From: an uncultured Collinsella sp.
GTDB taxonomy: Bacteria > Actinomycetota > Coriobacteriia > Coriobacteriales > Coriobacteriaceae
DNA length: 28,817 nucleotides
Direction: 5' to 3'
NCBI GenBank assembly: GCA_959019945.1
Contig: CAUEQD010000026.1
Location: 1 to 28,817, forward strand
Shown here piece after piece: positions 1-6,933 of this stretch. A model generated the notes under the pieces. The model was given only the letters and a program-made list of their open reading frames with translations, was not told the DNA's origin and searched no databases. Each line of letters starts with the position of its first letter. Positions within the stretch are counted from its first letter, which is position 1. Made by a program: the position numbers and the translations under genes.

Positions 1-19
1 CGTAGCGGGTGGTTCAAAG

Positions 20-38
20 CTGGCCGCTGCGCGGCCAG
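20..38. other. small hairpin near the left edge
   Basis: An 8-bp perfect stem CTGGCCGC/GCGGCCAG with a 3-nt loop sits about 20 nt before the terminator at 61-99. It could be the tail of a structured RNA or a 3' UTR whose body lies left of the window. I cannot identify the parent gene, and I see no coding frame with family features between 1 and 60. Confidence 0.4.
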
Positions 39-60
39 CAGACTAAAGTCTTGAAACGGC

Positions 61-99
61 AAAGTCCCCGTCGAGCACACGCCCGGCGGGGACTTTTTT
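61..99 (+). terminator. Rho-independent terminator
   Basis: A 10-bp stem AAAGTCCCCG/CGGGGACTTT (61-70 and 87-96) with a 16-nt loop runs into a T6 tract ending at 99. The T-tract orientation suits a plus-strand transcript that begins left of the window. The stem carries the GTCCC/GGGAC word that recurs in this window's intergenic hairpins. Confidence 0.7.
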
Positions 100-110
100 A
101 TGCCGGCCGC

Positions 111-152
111 CCAAACCACCACGATGGGGCAGGCACCTTTGTGGTGGTTTGG
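111..152. repeat. hairpin, inverted counterpart of the kinase terminator
   Basis: Perfect 11-bp arms CCAAACCACCA (111-121) and TGGTGGTTTGG (142-152). The word CACCTTTGTGGTGGTTT at 134-150 recurs in inverted orientation at 447-463, inside the terminator of the cytidylate-kinase-like gene. The two hairpins therefore look homologous and bracket the three palindromes between them. There is no T-tract on either side here. Confidence 0.6.
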
Positions 153-171
153 GACTTGCCCGGTCGTTTTG

Positions 172-387
172 TCTCAATCTGTAACAGCTGGAGTCCGTTG
201 AGCCCTGCAGTTGTTACAGATTGAGATATTGTGCCGGCCGGCCACGCTGCATCTCAATCTGTAACAGTTAGAGACCAAATATGCCGCCTGGTGTTACAGA
301 TCAAGACGTTGGGCTGACGGCCGAACGGTTTATCTCAATCTGTAACAGTTAGAGCCATTTTCGCTGGCTTGGTGTTACAGATCGAGA
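172..387 (-). repeat. array of three 55-bp palindromic units
   Basis: Units lie at 172-226, 252-306 and 333-387, each exactly 55 bp, with a period of 80-81 bp. Each has 15-bp arms of the form TCTCAATCTGTAACA / TGTTACAGATTGAGA around a 25-nt centre that differs between units; the spacers also differ. The left arms are identical. The right arm of unit 2 differs at two positions and that of unit 3 at one. Every change is G·U-compatible if the minus strand is transcribed and mismatched if the plus strand is. Unit 3 has an additional internal stem (AGCCA/TGGCT). No coding function is visible. Confidence 0.75.
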
Positions 388-393
388 CTATGC

Positions 394-436
394 AAAAGCC
401 GAGGATAGGCACTGCCGCCAAGGCCTTCCCCTCGGC
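394..436 (-). terminator. possible second terminator
   Basis: A 7-bp stem GCCGAGG (398-404) / CCTCGGC (430-436) is followed on the minus strand by T4 (394-397). It lies behind the stronger kinase terminator and in front of the palindrome array. The long loop and short T-tract make it a weak call. Confidence 0.4.
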
Positions 437-440
437 CTAA

Positions 441-480
441 AACAAAAACCACCACAAAGGTGTCCCCTTTGCGGTGGTTT
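441..480 (-). terminator. terminator of the cytidylate-kinase-like gene
   Basis: A 13-bp stem (448-460 with 466-478), with one position that becomes a G·U pair in the minus-strand RNA, is followed by T5-G-T2 in the minus direction. The loop contains GGGGACA. It begins 7 nt beyond the stop codon at 487. Confidence 0.85.
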
Positions 481-486
481 TGGAGT

Positions 487-1110
487 CTAGCCTTCGAGCT
501 GCGCCAGCTTATAGCGGTAGGCTGCGGCGATGACGTCCTTGCAGCCCTCGCGGCCTAGCTTGGCGCGGTTGACGACGATGTCCTTGCCGCTCGTCATCTT
601 CCACTTGCCGGCGCTGTAGCGCTTGTAGAATGCCTCGCGCGCCTTCTGCTGCTGTTTGACCAGCTTGGCGCCCTTCTTTTTGTTGAGGCCACGCTTCTTG
701 CGAACGATCTCGACGCGATCCTCAAAGGGAGCGGTCACCAACACGGCAATGTGGTTGGGATTGTTGCGCAGCAGGTAATCGGACAGGCGACCCTCAATAA
801 TGCAGCTCTCGGTCTCGCCCAGGTCCAAAATCACCTGACTCATCTTTTGAAACAGCTTGTCCGAGTATGAACGGGCATCGTAGCGGTCGGGCAAAAACGC
901 CATGTTCTCAACAGCCAGGCGCTCGTCGTAGGCCGCCATCTTGTCGAGCGACTCGCCCGCGCGCAGCGACGCGCGCACCAGTAGCCCGTTGTCGTACAGC
1001 GGAATCCCCAACTCGTTGGCAAGCATGCGGCCAATCTCGTGACCCTCGGCACCAAAGTCGCGCGCGATGGTAATGACCACAGGATTCTTCTTGTTCACCA
1101 GATCGCTCAT
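487..1110 (-). CDS. cytidylate kinase-like family protein
   Basis: A 207-aa P-loop-kinase-like protein resembling the cytidylate kinase-2 family often found singly in gut Firmicutes and Actinobacteria. The N-terminus VVITIARDFGAEGHEIGRML corresponds to the nucleotide-binding loop region, in the variant G-x-x-G-x-E form this family uses instead of a strict Walker A. The C-terminal half has a lysine/arginine-rich lid-like segment (about residues 135-165). The ATG at 1110 is preceded by AGAAAGGAA, a reasonable ribosome site. The gene stands alone: a terminator lies directly behind it and a structured spacer separates it from the ABC operon upstream. A canonical CMP kinase is usually a different, separate gene, so the substrate here is uncertain. 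Confidence 0.8.
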   Translation of the reverse strand: MSDLVNKKNPVVITIARDFGAEGHEIGRMLANELGIPLYDNGLLVRASLRAGESLDKMAAYDERLAVENMAFLPDRYDARSYSDKLFQKMSQVILDLGETESCIIEGRLSDYLLRNNPNHIAVLVTAPFEDRVEIVRKKRGLNKKKGAKLVKQQQKAREAFYKRYSAGKWKMTSGKDIVVNRAKLGREGCKDVIAAAYRYKLAQLEG

Positions 1111-1165
1111 CGCGATTCCTTTCTAACAAATGGGAAAAGGACTGTCTATCCCTTATTCCCACGTT

Positions 1166-1193
1166 ATTGTACCTGGGTTTTCCTGGTGCCCAA
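1166..1193 (-). promoter_or_regulatory. candidate promoter of the kinase-like gene
   Basis: On the minus strand TACAAT (1166-1171) follows TTGGGC (1188-1193) with a 16-bp spacer, about 56 nt upstream of the ATG at 1110. The -35 match is weak and overlaps the arm of the inverted repeat at 1172-1277. Confidence 0.35.
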
Positions 1194-1277
1194 GATTGGC
1201 CTGAAAGAGGAGCGACGCGTACTTTGGTACGCGAGCGACGGTTTGAAGGCCAAGGTTGGGTGCCAGGGAAAGCCAGG
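1172..1277 (+). repeat. long imperfect inverted repeat with internal loop (element C)
   Basis: Arms of about 31 nt (1172-1202 and 1247-1277) pair almost continuously. Three positions (1181, 1187, 1188) form G·U pairs only in plus-strand RNA. Inside lies an unpaired region beginning CTGAAAGAGGAGCGAC (1201-1216), an apical hairpin GCGTAC-TTTG-GTACGC (1217-1232) and GAGCGACGGTTTGAAG (1233-1248). It fills the gap between the end of the ABC operon and the kinase-like gene. The GCGAC/GAGCGA words on either side of the apical hairpin resemble the core of the elements at 14391 and 25631. Confidence 0.65.
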
Positions 1278-1916
1278 CTATGCGGCTACGATACGACGTT
1301 GATAGGCGCGGACCAACAAGGAGATACCAAAGTTCAGCGCAAAGTACATCGCAAACACCAGGCCGTAGAGCATGAGCACCTGCGACAGATCGATCGCATG
1401 CGCCATTACGACGTTTGCCGTGTACATGAGCTCGGCCACGTTAATGCCCGAAAGATACGAACTGTCCTTGATAACGGTCGTGCACTGGCTAAACAGAGCC
1501 GGAATAATCGTCTTAAACGTCTGCGGCAGGATGATATAGCGCATGGTGGCAAAAAAGCCGAAGCCCTGGCTCTGCGCCGCCTCAAACTGGCCACGCGGAA
1601 TCGAGTTGAGGCCGCCGCGCACAATCTCGGCCATAACGGCGCTGGTAAACAGCGTAAAGGCGATGGTCGAAATCACAATATCCAGACCCTGCACCGTAAA
1701 GTAGATAAACAGGATCCACAGCAGGTTAGGCGTGCAGCGGAACAGCTCGATATAGGCGCTCACCAAAATGCGGAACGGACGGGGCGCATAGCTCTTGACG
1801 AGCGCCAGCACCGTGCCAAAGATGAGCGAGAAAAAGATCGACAGCGCCGAGATCTCGATGGTCTTAACAAAGCCGCCCCAGATGTAGAGCAGGTTGGTCG
1901 CGTTGAAGATTTCCAT
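1278..1916 (-). CDS. polar amino-acid ABC transporter permease (second of two)
   Basis: A 212-aa inner-membrane permease of the His/Glu/Gln/Arg/opine family. It has about five membrane segments, starting near residues 20-40 and 55-80. The cytoplasmic EAA loop reads EAAQSQGFGF (residues about 112-121) and ends in ILPQ, the contact site for the ATPase. Its length is normal for this family. The start ATG at 1916 is 3 nt from the stop of the upstream permease gene, so the two are translationally linked. It would form a heterodimeric channel with the permease at 1920-2666. The substrate cannot be fixed from sequence; acidic or polar amino acids are usual. Confidence 0.9.
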   Translation of the reverse strand: MEIFNATNLLYIWGGFVKTIEISALSIFFSLIFGTVLALVKSYAPRPFRILVSAYIELFRCTPNLLWILFIYFTVQGLDIVISTIAFTLFTSAVMAEIVRGGLNSIPRGQFEAAQSQGFGFFATMRYIILPQTFKTIIPALFSQCTTVIKDSSYLSGINVAELMYTANVVMAHAIDLSQVLMLYGLVFAMYFALNFGISLLVRAYQRRIVAA

Positions 1917-1919
1917 GCG

Positions 1920-2666
1920 CTAGGCCTCCTCTACGTTGTCGAGTCCCAGCTCGGCCAGACTCACGCCGCGCGGACGCTCCTTGGAGCGGCGCTCGAGCCA
2001 CTGCACCAGCATGGCGAGCGGAAAACAGATGATGAAATACATAAGGCAGCAGACGATGTATCCCTGCAGGTAACCGTACAGACTCACAAAGTTGTCGGAA
2101 CGGTACATAAGGTCGCCGCCGGCCACAAGCGCCAGCACCGACGTGTTCTTGACCAGGTTGAGCGCCTGGTTACACAGCGGCGGCAAAATGATCTTGAACG
2201 TCTGGGGCAGCACGATGTACCAGTACGCCTGCGCACGGGTGAAGCCCTGGCTCTGGGCCGCCTCCATCTGACCGCGCGGAACCGCCTCGATGCCGGTGCG
2301 GATGACCTCCGAAATGTAGGCCGCGTGATACAGGCCCACGCCCAAGAAGCCCAACACGAACGGCGCGATGCGCACCGGCTGGTCGGCACCGGTTATGGCC
2401 TGCAAAAACTGCGGACCGGCCATGTACATAAAGAGCACCTGTACGGGCAACGGGGTGTTCTGGTAAAACTCCACGTACACGCGGCTGATCGCACGCAGCA
2501 CACGCGAACGGGTGGTAGAGAACACACCCAGCAGCGTGCCCAGCACCAGCGACAACAGCAGACCTGCAACGACCACCTGCAACGTCACGCCAAAGCCCTC
2601 CCAGAAGGGCCCCATGTTTTGAAATGTCGTCGACCAACGGTCGGCGTCAAATAATCCTTCGAGCAT
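1920..2666 (-). CDS. polar amino-acid ABC transporter permease (first of two)
   Basis: A 248-aa inner-membrane permease of the HisM/GlnP type. The EAA loop reads EAAQSQGFTRAQAYWYIVLP, followed by the expected membrane segment. The frame is open 11 codons further upstream, but I chose the ATG at 2666 because GGAAGGA sits 6 nt before it and the upstream ATG has no ribosome site. The start lies 26 nt behind the stop of the binding-protein gene and the stop is 3 nt from the next permease start. It is part of the four-gene importer operon. Confidence 0.9.
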   Translation of the reverse strand: MLEGLFDADRWSTTFQNMGPFWEGFGVTLQVVVAGLLLSLVLGTLLGVFSTTRSRVLRAISRVYVEFYQNTPLPVQVLFMYMAGPQFLQAITGADQPVRIAPFVLGFLGVGLYHAAYISEVIRTGIEAVPRGQMEAAQSQGFTRAQAYWYIVLPQTFKIILPPLCNQALNLVKNTSVLALVAGGDLMYRSDNFVSLYGYLQGYIVCCLMYFIICFPLAMLVQWLERRSKERPRGVSLAELGLDNVEEA

Positions 2667-2691
2667 TTGATTCCTTCCTTGGACGATGCGC

Positions 2692-3570
2692 CTATACAAG
2701 ACCCCAGGTTTTGACCTCTTGGTCGAGCCAGCCGTCGGCCAGGCGATCGCAAATCACCTGATCGACCACGGCCGAAAGGTCGCAGCCCTTCTTGGTCGCC
2801 ACGCCGTAGCCCTGCTCGCCAAACTTGACCTCGGGCTGCAGCAGCTCAACGGTCTCGTTCATGTAACCGGCCAGCGTGGAGCGGTCCATGGCAAAGACGT
2901 CGATATTGCCGGCGTCGAGCGAACTCTTGATGATGGGGTAGCCGCTAAAGGCCCTAAACTCGGGTTTACAGCTAAAGCCGTTGTCCTTGATCATCTGCTC
3001 GATCAGGCCCTGCGTGGTGGCACCCTGGCTCACGCCAATAACCTTGCCGTCCAGGTCCTCAATCGAGGTAAAGCCCGAACGCTTCTTGACCATGAGTCCC
3101 ACGTAGTCGGTGCGGTACGGCGTCGAGAAATCCCAGCTCTTCTTGCGCTCGTCGGTAATGGTGTAGGTCGCCGCGACCACATCGAGCTGGCCGTTATCGA
3201 TCAGCGGGCCGCGCGTCTTGGGCGTTACATCGGTAAACTCGACAAGCTCCTGGGCGCGGGCATCCTTGTAGCTCACACCAAAGACGGCAGCGGCGATCTG
3301 GTAGCACAAATCGACTTCCATGCCCTCAAAGCGGCCCTTGGCGGTGTCGTAATAGCCATAGCCGGGAACGTCCTTCTTAACGCCGGCATTCAGATGGCCA
3401 CGCGACTTGATGGCCGCAAGTTTGGACCCCTTGTCGGAGCCCTCGCCGCTGGTGGAGTTGCCGCAACCGGCAAGCGCGGTCCCCGTCAGCGCGAGCATGC
3501 CGGCGCCCGCCAGCTGCAAAAAGTGACGGCGCGATACAGCCGCCCTCGTCATATCCGTCATGTCCATCAC
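2692..3570 (-). CDS. amino-acid ABC transporter substrate-binding lipoprotein
   Basis: A 292-aa periplasmic-binding-protein family 3 member (extracellular, lipid-anchored). The N-terminus has a twin-arginine-like signal SRRHFLQLAGAG and a lipobox LAGC, giving a mature lipid-modified cysteine around residue 36; export as a folded Tat lipoprotein is therefore plausible. The body has the family pattern of two alpha/beta lobes, for example the segments around WDFSTPYRTDYVGLMVKK and IGVSQGATTQ. The frame starts GTG-ATG, with further ATGs at 3561 and 3552; the true start is among these. The gene follows the ATPase gene by 5 nt. Confidence 0.9.
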   Translation of the reverse strand: MMDMTDMTRAAVSRRHFLQLAGAGMLALTGTALAGCGNSTSGEGSDKGSKLAAIKSRGHLNAGVKKDVPGYGYYDTAKGRFEGMEVDLCYQIAAAVFGVSYKDARAQELVEFTDVTPKTRGPLIDNGQLDVVAATYTITDERKKSWDFSTPYRTDYVGLMVKKRSGFTSIEDLDGKVIGVSQGATTQGLIEQMIKDNGFSCKPEFRAFSGYPIIKSSLDAGNIDVFAMDRSTLAGYMNETVELLQPEVKFGEQGYGVATKKGCDLSAVVDQVICDRLADGWLDQEVKTWGLV

Positions 3571-3575
3571 CGCAC

Positions 3576-4307
3576 CTAGTGCAGAATCTTGGACAGGAAC
3601 TCGCGACAGCGCGGGTTCTCGGGGTTATCGAAGAAGTGCTCGGGCGTGCCCTCCTCCAGAATGCGGCCGTCCTCCATAAAGATGACGCGGTCGGCCACCT
3701 GGCGCGCAAAGCCCATCTCGTGCGTCACGCAGATCATGGTGATGTCCTCCTGCGCGAGCTCAATCATAACGTCCAGGACTTCCTGGACCATCTCGGGGTC
3801 GAGCGCCGAGGTCGGCTCGTCAAACAAGATGATGGGCTGTTTGGTGCACAGGGCACGGGCGATGGCAATGCGCTGCTGCTGACCACCCGAGAGGTTCTGC
3901 GGATACTCGCCGGCCTTATGCGCCATGCCGACGCGCTTGAGCGCGGCGATGGCAATCTCGGTCGCCTCCTCCTTGCTCTTCTTTTGCAGCTTGATGGGCG
4001 CGAGCGTCAGGTTGCCGAGCACCGTCATGTTGGGATACAGGTTGAACTGCTGAAACACCATGGAACTATACTTGCGAGCCATCTCCAGGTGGTTCTTTTT
4101 GGTGAGCGGCGTACCGTCGATGACGACCTCGCCCGACGTGGGCTCCTCCAGATAATCGACGCAACGGATGAGCGTCGACTTACCCGAACCGGAAGGCCCG
4201 ATCATTACGAGCTTCTCGCCGCGCTTGACGGTGAGATTGATATCTTTGAGCACATGCAGGTCGCCAAAGTACTTGTTGAGATGCTTGATCTCGATCATGT
4301 CTGCCAT
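3576..4307 (-). CDS. amino-acid ABC transporter ATP-binding protein
   Basis: A 243-aa ATPase of the GlnQ/HisP type. Walker A is GPSGSGKST (about residues 38-46), the signature is LSGGQQQR, Walker B with D-loop is IILFDEPTSALDP, and the switch histidine is in VTHEMGFA. Its length and motif order are standard, so it should be active. The ATG at 4307 is preceded by GGAAGGGA. It is the first gene of the operon ATPase, binding protein, permease, permease, all closely spaced, which gives a complete importer. Confidence 0.95.
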   Translation of the reverse strand: MADMIEIKHLNKYFGDLHVLKDINLTVKRGEKLVMIGPSGSGKSTLIRCVDYLEEPTSGEVVIDGTPLTKKNHLEMARKYSSMVFQQFNLYPNMTVLGNLTLAPIKLQKKSKEEATEIAIAALKRVGMAHKAGEYPQNLSGGQQQRIAIARALCTKQPIILFDEPTSALDPEMVQEVLDVMIELAQEDITMICVTHEMGFARQVADRVIFMEDGRILEEGTPEHFFDNPENPRCREFLSKILH

Positions 4308-4342
4308 GAATGTCCCTTCCCTGCGTTTACACGAGTTGAACT

Positions 4343-4367
4343 ATTGTACGGAAAGAACCACGTTTCC
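4343..4367 (-). promoter_or_regulatory. candidate promoter/operator of the ABC operon
   Basis: On the minus strand TACAAT (4343-4348) lies about 36 nt before the ATPase start. Directly behind it is the inverted repeat GGAAA-N8-TTTCC (4350-4367), covering the spacer, which could be an operator. No good -35 box is visible. Confidence 0.35.
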
Positions 4368-4411
4368 GCAGTCCACACTACATTCCCGTAAAGAACCCGC
4401 AACCTTCCGCC

Positions 4412-4482
4412 CACTCATTGGGGACAGACTTAAATGAGTACCCAATGAGCGGGTACTCATTTAAGTCTGTCCCCAATGAGTG
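4412..4482. repeat. 32-bp perfect inverted repeat, GGGGACA type
   Basis: Arms at 4412-4443 and 4451-4482 are perfectly complementary over 32 bp with a 7-nt spacer AATGAGC. The arm contains GGGGACAGACTTAAATGAG. There is no T-tract, so it does not look like a simple terminator. It lies between the ABC operon promoter and the terminator of the YqeY gene. It resembles REP-like intergenic palindromes. Confidence 0.8.
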
Positions 4483-4498
4483 CGCTTCAGCTGCCATC

Positions 4499-4532
4499 AA
4501 AAAAGGGGCGCGACCTCGTGGTCAGCGCCCCT
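4499..4532 (-). terminator. terminator of the yqeY-like gene
   Basis: A stem AGGGGCGC (4504-4511) / GCGCCCCT (4525-4532) is followed by T6 on the minus strand. It lies 28 nt beyond the stop at 4560. Confidence 0.85.
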
Positions 4533-4559
4533 CACTATCAGCTATGTGTCGATCGGCCC

Positions 4560-5009
4560 CTACGCGAGTTTGCCGCCGACGATCCTTGCCGCGGCCGGCT
4601 TATCGAAGTTGCCGCCGGTGGCCTTGCCGAGTGCACCCATGACCTGGCCCATCTGCTTCTTGGACGTGGCGCCCAGCTCAGCGATGACCTGCTCGATCAG
4701 AGCCTCGAGCTCCTCGCCCGAAACCTGCGCGGGCAGCAGGCTCTCCAGAATCTTGACCTGCTCGGTCAGGTTGTCGGTACGCTCCTGGTCGGTGCCGGCC
4801 TTGATGGACATCTCCAGCGTCTCGCTCGTCTGCTTGATCAGACGCTTGATCATACTGTTGACGTCTTCCTCGGTCACATCGCGGCGCTCATTGACCTCGA
4901 TATTCTTCACCTCGGCCTTAACCTGGCGAATGATGGACAGGCGAACCTTGTCCTTGGCCTTCATGGCCGCGATCATTTCCTTCTGCAGCTCTTCGTTGGT
5001 CATCTGCAA
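4560..5009 (-). CDS. GatB/YqeY domain-containing protein
   Basis: A 149-aa YqeY-type protein. It has the typical helical N-terminus (EELQKEMIAAMKAKDKVRLS) and the C-terminal tail-like domain shared with amidotransferase subunit GatB, including a stretch around LGATSKKQMGQVMGALGKAT. The length matches the family. The cellular role of stand-alone YqeY is not established; homology suggests an RNA- or tRNA-related function. A clear ribosome site AGAGAGGA precedes the ATG. It lies 48 nt behind the PpiC-type gene and is probably co-transcribed with it. Confidence 0.9.
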   Translation of the reverse strand: MQMTNEELQKEMIAAMKAKDKVRLSIIRQVKAEVKNIEVNERRDVTEEDVNSMIKRLIKQTSETLEMSIKAGTDQERTDNLTEQVKILESLLPAQVSGEELEALIEQVIAELGATSKKQMGQVMGALGKATGGNFDKPAAARIVGGKLA

Positions 5010-5057
5010 ATCCTCTCTAATAGCGTGGGCGGCACTCGCGCGAGCACCGCCCCATGA

Positions 5058-6278
5058 TTACTCAGTCGTCGACGAATCGTCGGTCGAACTCTTGGTGATG
5101 CCCTTCAGACTCACGTTATAGGGTACGTCCTTGGGCATGGGGTTGACGGTGATGTCGGCATCCTTCTTGTACTGCTCCAGCCACTCGCTGTACGCGGTGC
5201 TGGCCGCCTGCGTCTTCACCACGTTGGAAACGTACTTCTTGATGGCCTTGGGCACCTGGTTGATGTCATCAACCTGATTATCGACATGGAAGTAGTCGGT
5301 GCACTTGATGACGTGGTAGCCATAGGTCGACTCGACGACTTCGCTCACGTCGCCCTTGTTGAGTCCCTCGAGCGCCGTCTGGTAGCTGTCGACAAAGGTG
5401 GTGAGCTTATCCCAGCCCACATCGCCCTTCTTCTCCTTGGAACCTGTGTCCTCGGAGTACTGCTCAACGGCGTCCTCAAAGCTCAGCTCACCGGAGTTGA
5501 TCTTGTCCAGGCACTCCTGCGCCTTGGCCTTGGCGGCAGCCTTATCCTCGTCGGAAGCGTCGGAATCAACCTTGATCAGGATGTTCGACGAGCGGCGGGC
5601 GTCGTTGTAGCTGGACAGGTTTTCGTTGATGTAATCGACAATCTCGCTGTCCTTGGGCTTGCTCGTGGGCGCGACGGCATCCTTGAGTTTCTGTTGCGCC
5701 AGACTCTCCTTGAGCGAGTCCTTGTAGGTGTCCTCGGTATAGCCATAGGTCTTGAGGGTCTTCTTAAAGGCCTTAGCACCGCCCGCGCTCTTGCACGCAT
5801 CCTTCCAAGCCTTCTCGACCTCCTCATCCGACACCGTCACGCCGTTTTCCTTCTGTGCCTGTTGAAGCAGAATCTGCTGCGCGTAGGAGTCGATGAGTTG
5901 CTTGCGGTACTTCTTGGGCGTGAGGTCGTTGTCAACCAGATACTGCGCCCAATCCTCATCCTTGGTGTAGCCGTAGGACGTGCGCATGCTCATGATCTGC
6001 TTGGTCACGGTGTCCTCGGTGAGGTTGGTGCCGTTGATAGTTGCAGCAACACCGCCGGTCAGCTTGTAGCCCGAGGTGTCCTCGGCCTGCGACATAAGGC
6101 CGGAGCACGCCATCGCCGAGACGGAAAGCAGCATCGCCAGCACGCCGATGACCACCAGGACGATCTTGACGGTCTTAGACACGTACGTCTTGCGCTGCTT
6201 CTTGCGAGAGCTGGAGGCAGCGCGGGCCTGCTGCTCGGGCGTCGGCGCGGCCTCGGAGTTCTTTTTCTTATTTGCCAT
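5058..6278 (-). CDS. membrane-anchored PpiC-type peptidyl-prolyl isomerase (PrsA/SurA-like)
   Basis: A 406-aa extracytoplasmic foldase. A basic, alanine-rich cytoplasmic N-terminus (residues 1-35) is followed by one hydrophobic segment VKIVLVVIGVLAMLLSVSA and a possible, non-canonical, lipid-attachment cysteine. Next comes a SurA-like N-domain (TINGTNLTEDTVTKQI) and a parvulin domain in the C-terminal half, with NILIKVD, the DVGW segment and the closing YGYHVIKCTDY motif. The frame is open for 33 more codons, but the ATG at 6278 has the ribosome site GAAAGG and a normal N-terminus. It probably folds secreted proteins outside the membrane and shares a transcript with the YqeY gene. Confidence 0.85.
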   Translation of the reverse strand: MANKKKNSEAAPTPEQQARAASSSRKKQRKTYVSKTVKIVLVVIGVLAMLLSVSAMACSGLMSQAEDTSGYKLTGGVAATINGTNLTEDTVTKQIMSMRTSYGYTKDEDWAQYLVDNDLTPKKYRKQLIDSYAQQILLQQAQKENGVTVSDEEVEKAWKDACKSAGGAKAFKKTLKTYGYTEDTYKDSLKESLAQQKLKDAVAPTSKPKDSEIVDYINENLSSYNDARRSSNILIKVDSDASDEDKAAAKAKAQECLDKINSGELSFEDAVEQYSEDTGSKEKKGDVGWDKLTTFVDSYQTALEGLNKGDVSEVVESTYGYHVIKCTDYFHVDNQVDDINQVPKAIKKYVSNVVKTQAASTAYSEWLEQYKKDADITVNPMPKDVPYNVSLKGITKSSTDDSSTTE

Positions 6279-6351
6279 AGTTGGCCTTTCGCATAACGAA
6301 TCGAACAAACGCCATTGTGTCACAACGCAGCCCCCGCGGCACGCTTGGCGC

Positions 6352-6427
6352 ATTGGGGACAGGTTAATCTGCACCATTTTGGTGCAAAGGGGACAGCTCT
6401 GGCAGCCGGCAGTTAGGGACAGTCCCC
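6352..6427. repeat. cluster of GGGGACA repeats with small palindromes
   Basis: GGGGACA begins at 6355, again at 6389, and AGGGACAGTCCCC at 6415-6427. Small palindromes TGCACC/GGTGCA (6370-6386) and GGGAC-A-GTCCC (6416-6426) lie within. It occupies the gap between the PTS EIIA stop and the start of the PpiC-type gene. It resembles degenerate REP-like sequence rather than a terminator, since no T-tract follows on either strand. Confidence 0.6.
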
Positions 6428-6448
6428 AAGTGCCGATTCAGCCCCACC

Positions 6449-6913
6449 TTAGAAGTGGCGGCGGATGGCGTCGACCATGCCCTGGGGCGTGGTCTGGCCG
6501 AGCACGTCGGCTGCGGCATCGGCGTCCATAAAGATGTTCATGAGCGCCTGCAGGGCCTCGACCTGGCCGCCCGGCTCGGCGATGCCCAGATTGATGACGA
6601 TCTGCGCCGGCACCGGAGCGCCCATGCCAGCCATAGCGTTAAATGTCACGGACGCGGCGGGCTTCACCACCGCGATATAGGGCTTGGCCACAAACCCCGG
6701 ATCGGTATGCGGAATGGCAATGTTTGCCGCCGGCATGGCAAGACCCGTGGGATAGGCATCCTCGCGCGTGCGAACGGCGTCGAGCCAACCGGACGCAATG
6801 TAGCCACGCGGGGCAAGCTCGCCCTCGAGCCGCGCAAACACCTCATCCGGCGTTGCACACTCCCAATCAAAAAACACCAGCTCAGGCGTAAACAGCGCTT
6901 CGTTATCCGCCAT
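6449..6913 (-). CDS. PTS EIIA domain protein (fructose/galactitol type)
   Basis: A 154-aa stand-alone EIIA of the PTS_EIIA_2 family, nearest in style to galactitol GatA. The phosphorylatable histidine is expected at H69 in MPAANIAIPHTDP. The ribosome site GAGAGGTGAG precedes the ATG at 6913. No EIIB or EIIC partner is near, so it either serves a permease encoded elsewhere or acts as a regulatory phospho-relay. It is followed by the GGGGACA cluster and preceded by a perfect 23-bp inverted repeat. Confidence 0.85.
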   Translation of the reverse strand: MADNEALFTPELVFFDWECATPDEVFARLEGELAPRGYIASGWLDAVRTREDAYPTGLAMPAANIAIPHTDPGFVAKPYIAVVKPAASVTFNAMAGMGAPVPAQIVINLGIAEPGGQVEALQALMNIFMDADAAADVLGQTTPQGMVDAIRRHF

Positions 6914-6933
6914 GCACTCACCTCTCTCACCTA

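Noticed and set aside
172..387. CRISPR array
   Set aside because: Only three units, each a palindrome of 55 bp with variable centres, short 25-26-bp gaps and no cas genes.
1167..2654. 495-codon open frame on the plus strand
   Set aside because: Antisense shadow of the two ABC permeases, rich in Arg/His/Gln as such shadows are.
5286..6296. 336-codon open frame on the plus strand
   Set aside because: Antisense to the PpiC-type foldase gene.
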